From contig ONQZ01000020.1 in the NCBI GenBank assembly GCA_900320095.1, forward strand, positions 1 to 64,000: a DNA stretch of 64,000 nucleotides, written 5' to 3'. The notes under the pieces are model-generated. The model was not told where the DNA came from. It did no database searches and was given only the letters and a program-made list of their open reading frames with translations. Below, piece after piece: positions 8,166-14,538 of the stretch. Origin of the DNA: an uncultured Lentisphaerota bacterium. GTDB taxonomy: Bacteria > Verrucomicrobiota > Lentisphaeria > Victivallales > UBA1829. The stretch's first letter is position 1, and every line of letters starts with the position of its first letter. A program made the translations under genes and the position numbers.

Positions 8166-8630
8166 ATGCTCAAACTCAACGCATCCTATTCCAAAAAGGT
8201 CCCGGCTGACTCTCAATACAGCAGCCAGTCTTTCCACGCCTCGGTCGAGGTGGAACTCCCCGATGGTCTCACGCAGGACCAGCTTAACGCGAAAATCCAC
8301 GAGACCTTCGATCTCGTCCGCGCGTCTGTCGAAGCGGAACTCCATGAAAGTGCGCCTCAGCAGACGGTGCAGAACAATCTGACATCTCAGCCGGGGCTGT
8401 ACGACGCCACACCTCAGAACGCCTCGAAACCCACCTACAACAAGAAGAACGGAACGACCTCGGATGCTCCTGCAAGTCCGAAACAGATCAAGTATCTCCT
8501 CGACCTCGCAAAGCAGTACGGCGTCTCCCCGGACCAGATCAAAAACAAGTTCAACGTTCCCTCCCTCGAAAGCCTCTCCAAAACACAGTGCAGCCGTGCA
8601 ATCGACGAGCTCAGCGGAAAGGCAGCGTGA
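8166..8630 (+). CDS. Small cassette protein, paralogue 3
   Basis: A 154-residue protein starting at ATG 8166, preceded by GAAAGGA; the longer open frame from 7983 overlaps the previous gene and the hairpin and is rejected. The N-terminus (LKLNASYSKKVPAD, then SFHASVEVELPDGLTQDQL) is strand-rich with a following helix (ETFDLVRASVEAEL). A polar linker covers about 65-100. The C-terminal module SPKQIKYLLDLAKQYGVSPD, then FNVPSLESLSKTQ is the clearest example of the shared domain in the three tandem genes. It stops 4 bp before the nuclease gene, implying translational coupling. The family is not named here; a single-strand-binding or recombination accessory protein is the best guess. Confidence 0.72.
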   Translation: MLKLNASYSKKVPADSQYSSQSFHASVEVELPDGLTQDQLNAKIHETFDLVRASVEAELHESAPQQTVQNNLTSQPGLYDATPQNASKPTYNKKNGTTSDAPASPKQIKYLLDLAKQYGVSPDQIKNKFNVPSLESLSKTQCSRAIDELSGKAA

Positions 8631-8634
8631 ACTC

Positions 8635-9426
8635 ATGGAACGTGAAATCGAAACCATGCGCGAATCTCCACACTGGTCGTACAGCGCATTGCAGACATAC
8701 CTCACGTGCCCGATGCGCTATTACTTCCGGTACATCGAACACGCCGAGGTAGAGCGTACGCCCATCAGCATCCCGTTCGGTCGAGCCATCCATCTTGTGC
8801 TCAGTGAACGTGCCATGAAGGGAACGAACTACACCATCGTGGACGCGAAGGAAGATTTCGCCGTGTACTTCAAGGGCGAAACCGAGGTCTGCGAGAACCT
8901 GACCTACAAGCCCGACGAGGATTACTGGTTCTGGGACAAACGAGGTTGCGACATGCTCGACGTTGCCCTTGCCGACTGGCCTGACGACTACACCGTCAAA
9001 TCGGTGGCAGAAGCGTTCAGCGTAAACGTGCCCGGTCTCTCGAAACCGCTGGTCGGTGAATTCGACCTCGTTACCGTGGATGGGGGAGACGAAACCATCT
9101 GCGACTGGAAAACGGCATCAACGAACTGGCCGAAGGGAAAAGCCGACCGTGATCTTCAGGCGACAACGTTCGCCTATGCCTACATGAAGAAGTACGGCGT
9201 GAATCCTGTTTTCAGGTTCGATGTTTTTACGAAAGCGAAGACGCCTGCTCATCACCAGTTCTACACGCTCAGAACGAGCGACGATTTCGACCGCTTCGTT
9301 TACCTCGCAGGACAGATCGAGAAAGCCGTCAACAATGGCCTCTTCATCCCGATCGAATCCTGTATGAACTGCGCTGAATGCGCTTACAGCAGCCGCTGCA
9401 AAGCGGTGCATCGAAAGGTTGCGTGA
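8635..9426 (+). CDS. Cas4/RecB-like PD-(D/E)XK nuclease
   Basis: A 263-residue protein of the PD-(D/E)XK nuclease superfamily. It opens with SYSALQTYLTCPMRYYFRY (the SxLxxYxxCPxrfxY signature of RecB/AddB/Cas4 nucleases). The active-site pattern is GEFDLVTVDGGDETICDWKT near residue 145, with D, D and K in the expected spacing, followed by the QATTFAYAY helix (the Q-x-x-x-Y motif). Four cysteines, one in the N-terminal CPMR and three in the C-terminal CMNCAECAYSSRC, match the iron-sulphur arrangement of Cas4/AddB. ATG 8635 is 4 bp after the preceding stop. It is expected to trim DNA ends, producing 3' or 5' overhangs for recombination. There is no CRISPR array nearby, so a role in recombination or replication of the element is more likely. 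Confidence 0.85.
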   Translation: MEREIETMRESPHWSYSALQTYLTCPMRYYFRYIEHAEVERTPISIPFGRAIHLVLSERAMKGTNYTIVDAKEDFAVYFKGETEVCENLTYKPDEDYWFWDKRGCDMLDVALADWPDDYTVKSVAEAFSVNVPGLSKPLVGEFDLVTVDGGDETICDWKTASTNWPKGKADRDLQATTFAYAYMKKYGVNPVFRFDVFTKAKTPAHHQFYTLRTSDDFDRFVYLAGQIEKAVNNGLFIPIESCMNCAECAYSSRCKAVHRKVA

Positions 9427-9429
9427 CCT

Positions 9430-10155
9430 ATGCTGATTATGGAAGAAGGAAAGTACGTGAGCAGGGAGGAGATCGCACGCATCGACACTCCCAGCTCAAC
9501 TGCCTCATGGAAGCCCGTTCCGCACATCGACGTGATCGAGGCTGTGGCCGAGGTTGTCAACGCCCACAAATGGAACATCGAGGACGAAAGATTCGGCCTT
9601 GCCAGCGAGGGGAAGAAGATGTTCGGCGTGATGGAAATCTCCCGTTCATCTTCACCTCAGTGGCATCGCTGTATTGGAATCCGCAACAGCCACGACAAAT
9701 CTCTCGCTGTCGGGCTGTCTGCCGGAATCGTCGTTCTCGTCTGCTCCAACCTCGCTTTCGGTGGAACCACCGTCATCAAGCGCAAGCACACCAGTCGGTT
9801 TGAACTGACCGATCTGATCGACCGTGCTGTCGCTTCGCTGGAGGACGACTTCCTGATGACCGAAACCGTGTGCGAGGACCTGAAGGACATTCAACTCAAG
9901 AACGATGATGAAGCCCGGAGCAGTATCGTCAGAGCAGCCGAGCTCGGCGTCATCAATTCCTGCGACATTCTTCCGGTCTATCGCGAGTTCAAGGAACCCT
10001 CGCATGTCGAGTTCAAAGAGCCGACACGCTGGAGTCTCCTGAACGCGTTTACGGAAATCGTGAAGAAATATTCTCCGCAGCGCGTGGATCACAGCTATCT
10101 CGCCCTCAACCGAGCTTTCGGTCTGGACGGACGTCAAGCGGCAATCTTCGCCTGA
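9430..10155 (+). CDS. DUF932 (phage/plasmid-like TIGR03299-type) protein
   Basis: A 241-residue protein resembling the DUF932 family common in phages and plasmids. Typical features are an early HIDVIEAVAEVVNAHKW helix, an SLAVGLSAGIVVLVCSNLAF core (the family's characteristic N-x-D/S ... G-hhhxCxNGhxF-like block), a following RKHTSR basic patch and a C-terminal helical region including AFTEIVKKYS. It starts 3 bp after the nuclease stop. Some DUF932 proteins are linked to restriction-evasion or recombination functions in mobile elements, but the molecular role is unknown. Its position at the end of the clamp/nuclease cassette suggests a common operon. Confidence 0.75.
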   Translation: MLIMEEGKYVSREEIARIDTPSSTASWKPVPHIDVIEAVAEVVNAHKWNIEDERFGLASEGKKMFGVMEISRSSSPQWHRCIGIRNSHDKSLAVGLSAGIVVLVCSNLAFGGTTVIKRKHTSRFELTDLIDRAVASLEDDFLMTETVCEDLKDIQLKNDDEARSSIVRAAELGVINSCDILPVYREFKEPSHVEFKEPTRWSLLNAFTEIVKKYSPQRVDHSYLALNRAFGLDGRQAAIFA

Positions 10156-10189
10156 AAAGAGCTCAATGTGAGCAGAACAAAACAACAAA

Positions 10190-10220
10190 CCGAGGTGGAG
10201 GCAATACGCTTTCACCTCGG
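10190..10220 (+). terminator. Stem-loop after the DUF932 gene
   Basis: CCGAGGTG at 10190-10197 pairs with CACCTCGG at 10213-10220, followed by GTATTTCATTT. It is a plausible weak terminator separating the cassette from the small membrane peptides. Confidence 0.45.
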
Positions 10221-10249
10221 GTATTTCATTTCAACAATCAGGAGGGAAA

Positions 10250-10396
10250 ATGTTCATCTCGAATCAAAAACTGTCGCAAAACGACGATTCCGAAAAGCCG
10301 CTGGTCTGCCTCGGCAAACTCGTTCTGGTCATTGCAGCAAACGTCATCCTCGCCCGTTTCGGAGGTCCGCATCTTCCGAACAATATCCGATTCTAA
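10250..10396 (+). CDS. Tiny single-pass membrane peptide 1
   Basis: A 48-residue frame from ATG 10250 with a good site (GGAGGG 3 nt upstream). A hydrophobic segment VCLGKLVLVIAANVILA spans about residues 19-35, flanked by charged residues. There is no recognised family. It lies between the DUF932 gene and another tiny membrane frame. Small hydrophobic proteins of this type are common in mobile elements, but no function can be assigned. Confidence 0.5.
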   Translation: MFISNQKLSQNDDSEKPLVCLGKLVLVIAANVILARFGGPHLPNNIRF

Positions 10397-10419
10397 CCAC
10401 CCAAATGAGGGAAAACACC

Positions 10420-10551
10420 ATGACAAAAACAATTATCATTCCGCCGATCTTTCCGTCACCTACGATTGAAAGGATTTCGCTTGGCATGATCGTAGTTGTC
10501 GGCATCGTCGGACTTGCGCTTTCAGCACGGAAGCCGTGGGTTATCATGTAA
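10420..10551 (+). CDS. Tiny single-pass membrane peptide 2
   Basis: A 43-residue frame from ATG 10420, preceded by GAGGG. Residues 20-35 (ISLGMIVVVGIVGLAL) form a predicted membrane helix, followed by a basic SARK. It starts 23 bp after the first tiny membrane frame, suggesting a joint transcript. There is no family match by eye. Confidence 0.5.
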   Translation: MTKTIIIPPIFPSPTIERISLGMIVVVGIVGLALSARKPWVIM

Positions 10552-10606
10552 AACCGGGCAAATACAAAATCGCCTGTTCAACTGAACTCAGAAAGGAAGC
10601 TGTTAC

Positions 10607-10864
10607 ATGAAAACAGCAAACCACCCCGCAAATGAAGAAGATCGGCTTCATAAAACAGAGCCGTCATCTTGGTTCTCTCGAAAGGAAGCTGCACAGTACG
10701 CACATGTGTCTACTGACACAATCGACCGTTGGGTTTCCATTGGTTACATCAAAAGAATCAAGCTCAATCGCGCAAAAAATGGGCGTGTTCTCATTGACCG
10801 TAAAAGCATTGATGCGTTTTATCGGCAATGCGGCTGCACACCTCCAGCATTAAGCACGACCTAA
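10607..10864 (+). CDS. Excisionase-like HTH_17 DNA-binding protein
   Basis: An 85-residue protein with the helix-turn-helix pattern of the MerR-like excisionase (HTH_17) family: SRKEAAQYAHVSTDTIDRWV (about residues 24-43), then IKRIKLNRAKNGRVLIDRKSI where the family has a wing and the R-I-x-x-x-D/S-(L/I) end. ATG 10607 follows AGGAAG. It is the last supported gene before the presumed attachment site at 11.5 kb, where excisionases typically sit. It probably controls directionality of excision or element gene expression. No integrase lies inside the window, so the cognate recombinase would be to the left. Confidence 0.8.
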   Translation: MKTANHPANEEDRLHKTEPSSWFSRKEAAQYAHVSTDTIDRWVSIGYIKRIKLNRAKNGRVLIDRKSIDAFYRQCGCTPPALSTT

Positions 10865-10873
10865 GCATCCGTT

Positions 10874-10920
10874 CCTCTGTGGCGTCCTTCGTCAAAGGCA
10901 CCACAGGGGATAACCTTTTT
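10874..10920 (+). terminator. Intrinsic terminator after the HTH gene
   Basis: CCTCTGTGG at 10874-10882 pairs with CCACAGGGG at 10901-10909 (one G-U), followed by TAACCTTTTTC. It ends the excisionase-like gene's transcript. Confidence 0.7.
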
Positions 10921-11502
10921 CTTTTTCGGGGAGTATGGATATATTATGATATTACGTCTGTTCAATCTGAGGTTGCTTCTAGAGGAAATCTTTTGCCGAG
11001 ACCGGATGCGGGGGGTACATGTTTGTCTCTTCGGTATTCAAAAATTGGCGCTCAAGCTCAAAAACTATCGTTATTGGCGCCAATTATTCACGTAAAACGA
11101 CAAAAAAGATACAGAGAACGCCAATTTTACGCCGGGATAGCGCCAACTTTTCCAGCCTTTCCGCCAACACCGAAGAGCATATAAAAAATGGCGGTGAGCT
11201 TAGACTTTGAACATGGACGGTCAAATTGACGAGAAACGTCTTTGCCGTTGCTGTAAGGTAGAATCGTCCTCTGACTATGCCGATATTTCGCGAGCAATCA
11301 TTAACTTGCTGATTGACCGAATAAGGGAGAAAAACCCCCGCCTCACGGATCATGTCAAGATTTGTGACCGAATCACCTCGCCAGGGCTTTTTTTAGGTAG
11401 GTATCCGACAATAAATGGAAGTAATCATTAAAAATCGTGGTCCTGTTCAAAATGGCACAAAAAGATAAAGGGTGTTCTGAGGAGATATAGGAAATAGCTT
11501 GC
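10921..11502. other. Non-coding end of the integrated element
   Basis: About 580 bp with no convincing gene lie between the terminator and the tRNA scar. A short Cys-rich frame near 11213-11431 lacks a clear ribosome site. The region contains a cluster of GCGCCAA-type motifs (listed separately), consistent with arm-type recombinase sites or an origin near an attachment site. Confidence 0.5.
11045..11167. repeat. Cluster of five GCGCCAA/TTGGCGC motifs
   Basis: Within 123 bp the heptamer-like motif appears as TTGGCGC (11045), the palindrome TTGGCGCCAA (11074-11083), CGCCAA (11119), GCGCCAA (11140) and CGCCAA (11162). The arrangement in both orientations resembles arm-type sites for an integrase/excisionase, or iterons. 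Confidence 0.5.
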
Positions 11503-11547
11503 CTACGGATCAGAAGGTTGGGGGTTCAAATCCCTCCGGGTGCACCA
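11503..11547 (+). tRNA. 3' half of a tRNA-Arg(ACG) gene (attachment-site scar)
   Basis: The sequence starts at the anticodon loop (CTACGGA, anticodon ACG). It continues with the 3' anticodon stem TCAGA, the variable loop, a complete T-arm (GGGGG-TTCAAAT-CCCTC type) and acceptor strand ending in the encoded CCA. The 5' half of the tRNA is absent: upstream bases do not form the D-arm or the anticodon stem. Site-specific elements commonly integrate in the anticodon loop or 3' end of tRNA genes and leave such a duplicated 3' fragment. I interpret this as the right attachment site of the element filling the first 11.5 kb. Confidence 0.8.
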
Positions 11548-11562
11548 CTTAGAATTGACTGG

Positions 11563-11599
11563 ACCACAAGAGTTTACAAAGCTCCTGTGGTTCTTTTTT
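11563..11599 (+). terminator. Terminator just after the tRNA fragment
   Basis: ACCACAAGAG and CTCCTGTGGT form an imperfect hairpin followed by TTCTTTTTTG. It would have terminated the original tRNA-Arg transcript and supports the chromosomal side starting here. Confidence 0.7.
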
Positions 11600-11687
11600 G
11601 CCTCTTCGACGGTTTCTGACAAAAAGTCATAGCGCTTTCTCTGGCCTCTTCGACGGTTTCTGACAAAAAGTCATAGCGCTTTCTCTG
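11600..11687. repeat. 44-bp perfect tandem duplication
   Basis: Two identical 44-bp units (11600-11643 and 11644-11687), each beginning GCCTCTTCGACGG and ending TTTCTCTG, lie head to tail. They include the 3' end of the transposase remnant and its stop region. Confidence 0.9.
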
Positions 11688-11844
11688 GGTTGATTTCCGG
11701 GAGCTGGTAGATTTTGAGTTTAAGGTATTCCCTGTCACGGAAGCCGTATGCCTGACGGATGAGCCAGCGGATTTTGTTGTTGAAGCCTTCCGTATTCGCG
11801 TTGCTGATATGTCCGAACGTCCAGTAGTGGAATTCGCCTATTCT
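11671..11844 (-). pseudogene. C-terminal remnant of an ISL3-family transposase
   Basis: On the minus strand about 57 residues remain: RIGEFHYWTFGHISNANTEG, then FNNKIRWLIRQAYGFRD, ending in PEKAL. The N-T/V-E-G-x-N-N-K-I-(R/K)-x-(L/I)-x-R-x-A-Y-G-(F/Y)-R pattern is the conserved end of ISL3-type DDE transposases. The frame upstream changes abruptly into the terminator of the xylulokinase gene, so the N-terminal 85% or more of the transposase is missing. It is a dead fragment next to the attachment scar. Confidence 0.8.
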
Positions 11845-11848
11845 GTTC

Positions 11849-11888
11849 GAAAAACAAACACACCGTCTCTCCCGGAGGAAAGACGGTG
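11849..11888 (-). terminator. Terminator of the xylulokinase gene
   Basis: On the minus strand CACCGTCT pairs with AGACGGTG around a short loop, followed by a T-rich run (TGTTTGTTTTT). It lies 27 bp beyond the stop of the kinase gene. Confidence 0.85.
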
Positions 11889-11915
11889 CGGATCGTTTGC
11901 GGAAACGGAGACGGA

Positions 11916-13445
11916 TCAGCCGCGGCTGGATTCGAGCGCGGCGTAGTCCGCCATCATGCCGTCGTAGAGGCCGCGCAGGGAGGCGTCGGGCTCGATGACG
12001 GATGCGGAGGCGCAGAACATCGCGTAGAGGTCCTCGAACGGCGTGTTTTCGATGCCGTTGGCGGCGCGGATGGCGGCACCAAGGGACGCGGAGTTCGCGA
12101 TGGAGACCGTCTCGATCTTCGCCTGGAAGACGTCGGCGAGGATCTGGCGGAACGTGGCGCTCTTGGACGCGCCGCCGGTCACGCGGATGCGCTTGAAAGA
12201 GCCGTCGCCCTGCCACGCAGAATGGCGGCGCATGGTGAGTGCCTGGGATTCGAGCAGGCAGCGGATCTGTTCCGCCTTGGAAGCGGTGGCGGGGTCGAAG
12301 TTGCGGACGACGCCGGCGGGGACCGCGGGCGTGTTTTCGGCTTCGTAGTAGGGGAGCATCAGCTTGCCACCGTTGCCGGGCTTGGTCTCGGCGCACGCCG
12401 TGACGTCGAAGAAGTGCCAGTCCACGCCGAGCTCGTCGCGGAGGTGTTCGCGGGCGAAGGAACCGTTCGTGAAGCAGATGAGGCTCATGAAGCCGCCCGC
12501 CGGATTGCCGAACACGTGGCCGCATCCGTCCGGGTCGGTCACGAAGTTCTGCATCGTGGCGAAGAAGGTGTCGCTGGTGCCGAGGCTGATGACCGCAGTG
12601 CCGAAGGAGCCGCCGCCGACGCCGATCAGGCTGCACGGATTGTCACCGGACCAGACCACGACCGGGATGCCCGCGGTCAGGCCGTACTTCGTGAAGTAGG
12701 CGGTGAGCTTGCCCGCGACGGTGTTCGAGGGCTTCACGGGCGGGAGCTTGTTCATGAGGTCGGGGGCGGTGGCCGCCGTGATCTCGGGATCCCATTCGAG
12801 CTTGTGGAGGTTCAGCAGGTTCATGCCCGCGCCGTCGCCGTAGTCGATCGGGGTGTCCTTGCCGCAGAGCACGGAGCAGAGGAACGAGCTCACGAGGTGC
12901 ACGGTTTTCGTCTTCGCCCAGGCTTCCGGCTCGGTCGAGGCGAACTTGCGGATCTGCGGACCGGTGAAACGCACGATCGCCGGGCTGCCGGTATCTCTGC
13001 GGAGGCGTTCACCGAACTGTTCTGTCAGCCACGCGCACTCCTTGTCGGTGGACTTGTCCATCCAGATCGGGGCAACCGCGCGGGAAAGGATCGGCGTGAG
13101 CTGGTCGGCGAGGGTCTTCGCGGGATCCCAGTCGGTAATCGGGGCGCTCAGATAGACGGATCCGTGCTGCTGGCCGGAACCGGAGATGCCGGCGATCTTC
13201 TCCATCGGGAAATCCGCCTTTTTCATGTGGTCGAACAGCATGTCCATGGCGGCGACCCACATGCGCGGATCGGCGCAGCGGACGTTTTCGTCGTCGTTGG
13301 GGAGGTATCCGCTCGGCGATTTGTATTCCGGCAGATCGTTCTTGAAGTTGACCGCGAAGGAGCCGACGACTTTGCCGGCGGCGGTGTCGATGACCTCGGC
13401 TTTGAGGCCCTGTGTGCTGGAGTCAAGACCCAGATAGTAACTCAT
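11916..13445 (-). CDS. xylB: Xylulokinase (FGGY carbohydrate kinase)
   Basis: A 509-residue FGGY-family sugar kinase, most like xylulokinase, which phosphorylates D-xylulose with ATP in the cytosol. It begins MSYYLGLDSSTQGLKAEV (phosphate-1 motif). It then has GISGSGQQHGSVYL near residue 90, the substrate-loop region WMDKSTDKEC near 135, GDNPCSLIGVG near 265, SLGTSDTFF near 290, and the adenosine-motif VTGGASKSATFRQILADVF near 430. These fit XylB better than GlpK or GntK. The start at 13445 has AGGA 9 nt upstream; the 27-residue extension is not used. It is monocistronic with its own terminator, 37 kb away from the xylose-isomerase-like gene. The CTTGAAA inverted repeat upstream may be an operator. 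Confidence 0.88.
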   Translation of the reverse strand: MSYYLGLDSSTQGLKAEVIDTAAGKVVGSFAVNFKNDLPEYKSPSGYLPNDDENVRCADPRMWVAAMDMLFDHMKKADFPMEKIAGISGSGQQHGSVYLSAPITDWDPAKTLADQLTPILSRAVAPIWMDKSTDKECAWLTEQFGERLRRDTGSPAIVRFTGPQIRKFASTEPEAWAKTKTVHLVSSFLCSVLCGKDTPIDYGDGAGMNLLNLHKLEWDPEITAATAPDLMNKLPPVKPSNTVAGKLTAYFTKYGLTAGIPVVVWSGDNPCSLIGVGGGSFGTAVISLGTSDTFFATMQNFVTDPDGCGHVFGNPAGGFMSLICFTNGSFAREHLRDELGVDWHFFDVTACAETKPGNGGKLMLPYYEAENTPAVPAGVVRNFDPATASKAEQIRCLLESQALTMRRHSAWQGDGSFKRIRVTGGASKSATFRQILADVFQAKIETVSIANSASLGAAIRAANGIENTPFEDLYAMFCASASVIEPDASLRGLYDGMMADYAALESSRG

Positions 13446-13486
13446 GGCTGCATCCTGTTCTGATGTTTTTGGTTGGTGAGATGAGA

Positions 13487-13528
13487 ATATACTACATAAC
13501 AATAGCCTTGAAAGACGTTTTTTCAAGA
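13487..13528 (-). promoter_or_regulatory. Putative xylB promoter/operator
   Basis: On the minus strand a TATATT -10-like hexamer lies about 40 bp before the start codon, with a weak TTTCAA -35. The -35 is one arm of an inverted repeat, CTTGAAA-N7-TTTCAAG (about 13508-13528), which could bind a regulator. Confidence 0.4.
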
Positions 13529-13584
13529 GAACGACCCGATTTTCTCCTTTTTTTCTTGAGAAAACGGCTGTCCGGAAAGCGAAA

Positions 13585-13618
13585 CGCCCGGCCCCACCAC
13601 ACAGGATGGAGCCGGGCG
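13585..13618 (-). terminator. Terminator of the secreted Pro-rich protein gene
   Basis: On the minus strand CGCCCGGC pairs with GCCGGGCG, followed by TTTCGCTTTCC, about 60 bp after the stop at 13675. Confidence 0.6.
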
Positions 13619-13674
13619 GGCGTCGAACTGTCCTTAACCTGTCGGAAGCGCGATGTGCGCGGATTCCCCTCAGT

Positions 13675-14385
13675 TCAACGGCCTTTGCGCGGGACGCCGT
13701 GCTGGCTCGGCGCGACCGGGATCGTGCCGCCCTTCTTTTCCGGAGCGGGCCGGGTTTTGGCTTCCGGCCGGACGACTACCGTGCGTGCCGGTTCGCGGCG
13801 CGGTTCCACACGGTGCGCCACAGGCGCGGGGCCGTGACCGGAACGCGGTTCCGGCCGGACGATCACCGTACGCGGGGGCGGCGGCGGATCATGACGGCGC
13901 GGCGGGGGCGCCCATCTCGGCGGAGCCGGGGGACGCGGCCCGATCCCGCCCCAGATCCAGGCGTCGGAGTAATAGAACCAGCCTTCGTAGTACGGGACGT
14001 ATTCGCCGCAGTAGTACCCGTAGGTGTACTCCGGGATCGTCGTCGTGACAGCGCCCGTCACGATGGTCGTCGCCGGCGTGGTGACCACGGGCGTGGTCGT
14101 GACGACCGGGGTCGTCGTAACGACAGTCGGGGTTGTCACCACGGGCGTGGTCGTGACGACCTTGGTTTCCACGACACGTTCGCGCGGGGCCACGATGACC
14201 GGGGCGGGACGCGGCTCGAATACCGCGCGCACCAGGTTCACGATGTCGGTCGCGAGCTGGATGCCGTTGCTCGGCCGCGGCGGGGGCGGCGGACCGTGGT
14301 GACCCTGCGCGAAGGCTGCCGGGGCAAGGATTACCGCCGCAGTGACTGCGGCGCCGATAGCGAGCGTCTTGTTGAGAGTCTTCAT
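13675..14385 (-). CDS. Secreted Pro/Thr-rich protein of unknown function
   Basis: A 236-residue exported protein. MKTLNKTLAIGAAVTAAVI and the following residues form a signal peptide with a likely cleavage after AFA (about residue 26). The mature part has a Pro run, about eight VVTTTPVVTTP-type repeats (about 75-110), an aromatic block (YGYYCGEYVPYYEGWFYYSD) and a Pro/Arg-rich basic tail. The start at 14385 has AGGAGA 7 nt upstream. It resembles short surface or periplasmic proteins of unknown function with a YXGWFYY core; no enzymatic motif is visible. It is a single gene with its own strong promoter and terminator. Confidence 0.75.
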   Translation of the reverse strand: MKTLNKTLAIGAAVTAAVILAPAAFAQGHHGPPPPPRPSNGIQLATDIVNLVRAVFEPRPAPVIVAPRERVVETKVVTTTPVVTTPTVVTTTPVVTTTPVVTTPATTIVTGAVTTTIPEYTYGYYCGEYVPYYEGWFYYSDAWIWGGIGPRPPAPPRWAPPPRRHDPPPPPRTVIVRPEPRSGHGPAPVAHRVEPRREPARTVVVRPEAKTRPAPEKKGGTIPVAPSQHGVPRKGR

Positions 14386-14426
14386 AGTCGGATCTCCTAT
14401 GTTGAGGGTTTGAGAATCAATTCGAC

Positions 14427-14448
14427 CGACAAACACTCTTGTTTGTCG
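14427..14448 (-). promoter_or_regulatory. Leader hairpin in the 5' UTR of the secreted protein mRNA
   Basis: On the minus strand CGACAAACA pairs perfectly with TGTTTGTCG around an AGAG loop, directly after the predicted transcription start. It may protect the mRNA 5' end or serve as an operator. Confidence 0.5.
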
Positions 14449-14453
14449 AATAA

Positions 14454-14482
14454 AATATAATCCGAACAATTCGTAATGTCAA
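14454..14482 (-). promoter_or_regulatory. Sigma-70-type promoter
   Basis: On the minus strand a consensus TTGACA (14477-14482) and TATATT (14454-14459) are separated by exactly 17 bp, about 70 bp upstream of the start at 14385. Confidence 0.8.
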
Positions 14483-14538
14483 ATCGATTTTTAAACTTTT
14501 TTCGAATTTTTTTGGAAATCCGAATAAATTGATCTCAA

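Noticed and set aside
8635-9426. Cas4 of a CRISPR-Cas locus
   Set aside because: The nuclease has Cas4-like cysteines, but no repeat-spacer array or other Cas gene was found. The context is a clamp/DUF932 cassette.
11213-11431. Cys-rich 73-residue frame before the tRNA fragment
   Set aside because: There is no clear ribosome site and no recognisable family. It is not supported as a gene, though it could be a remnant.
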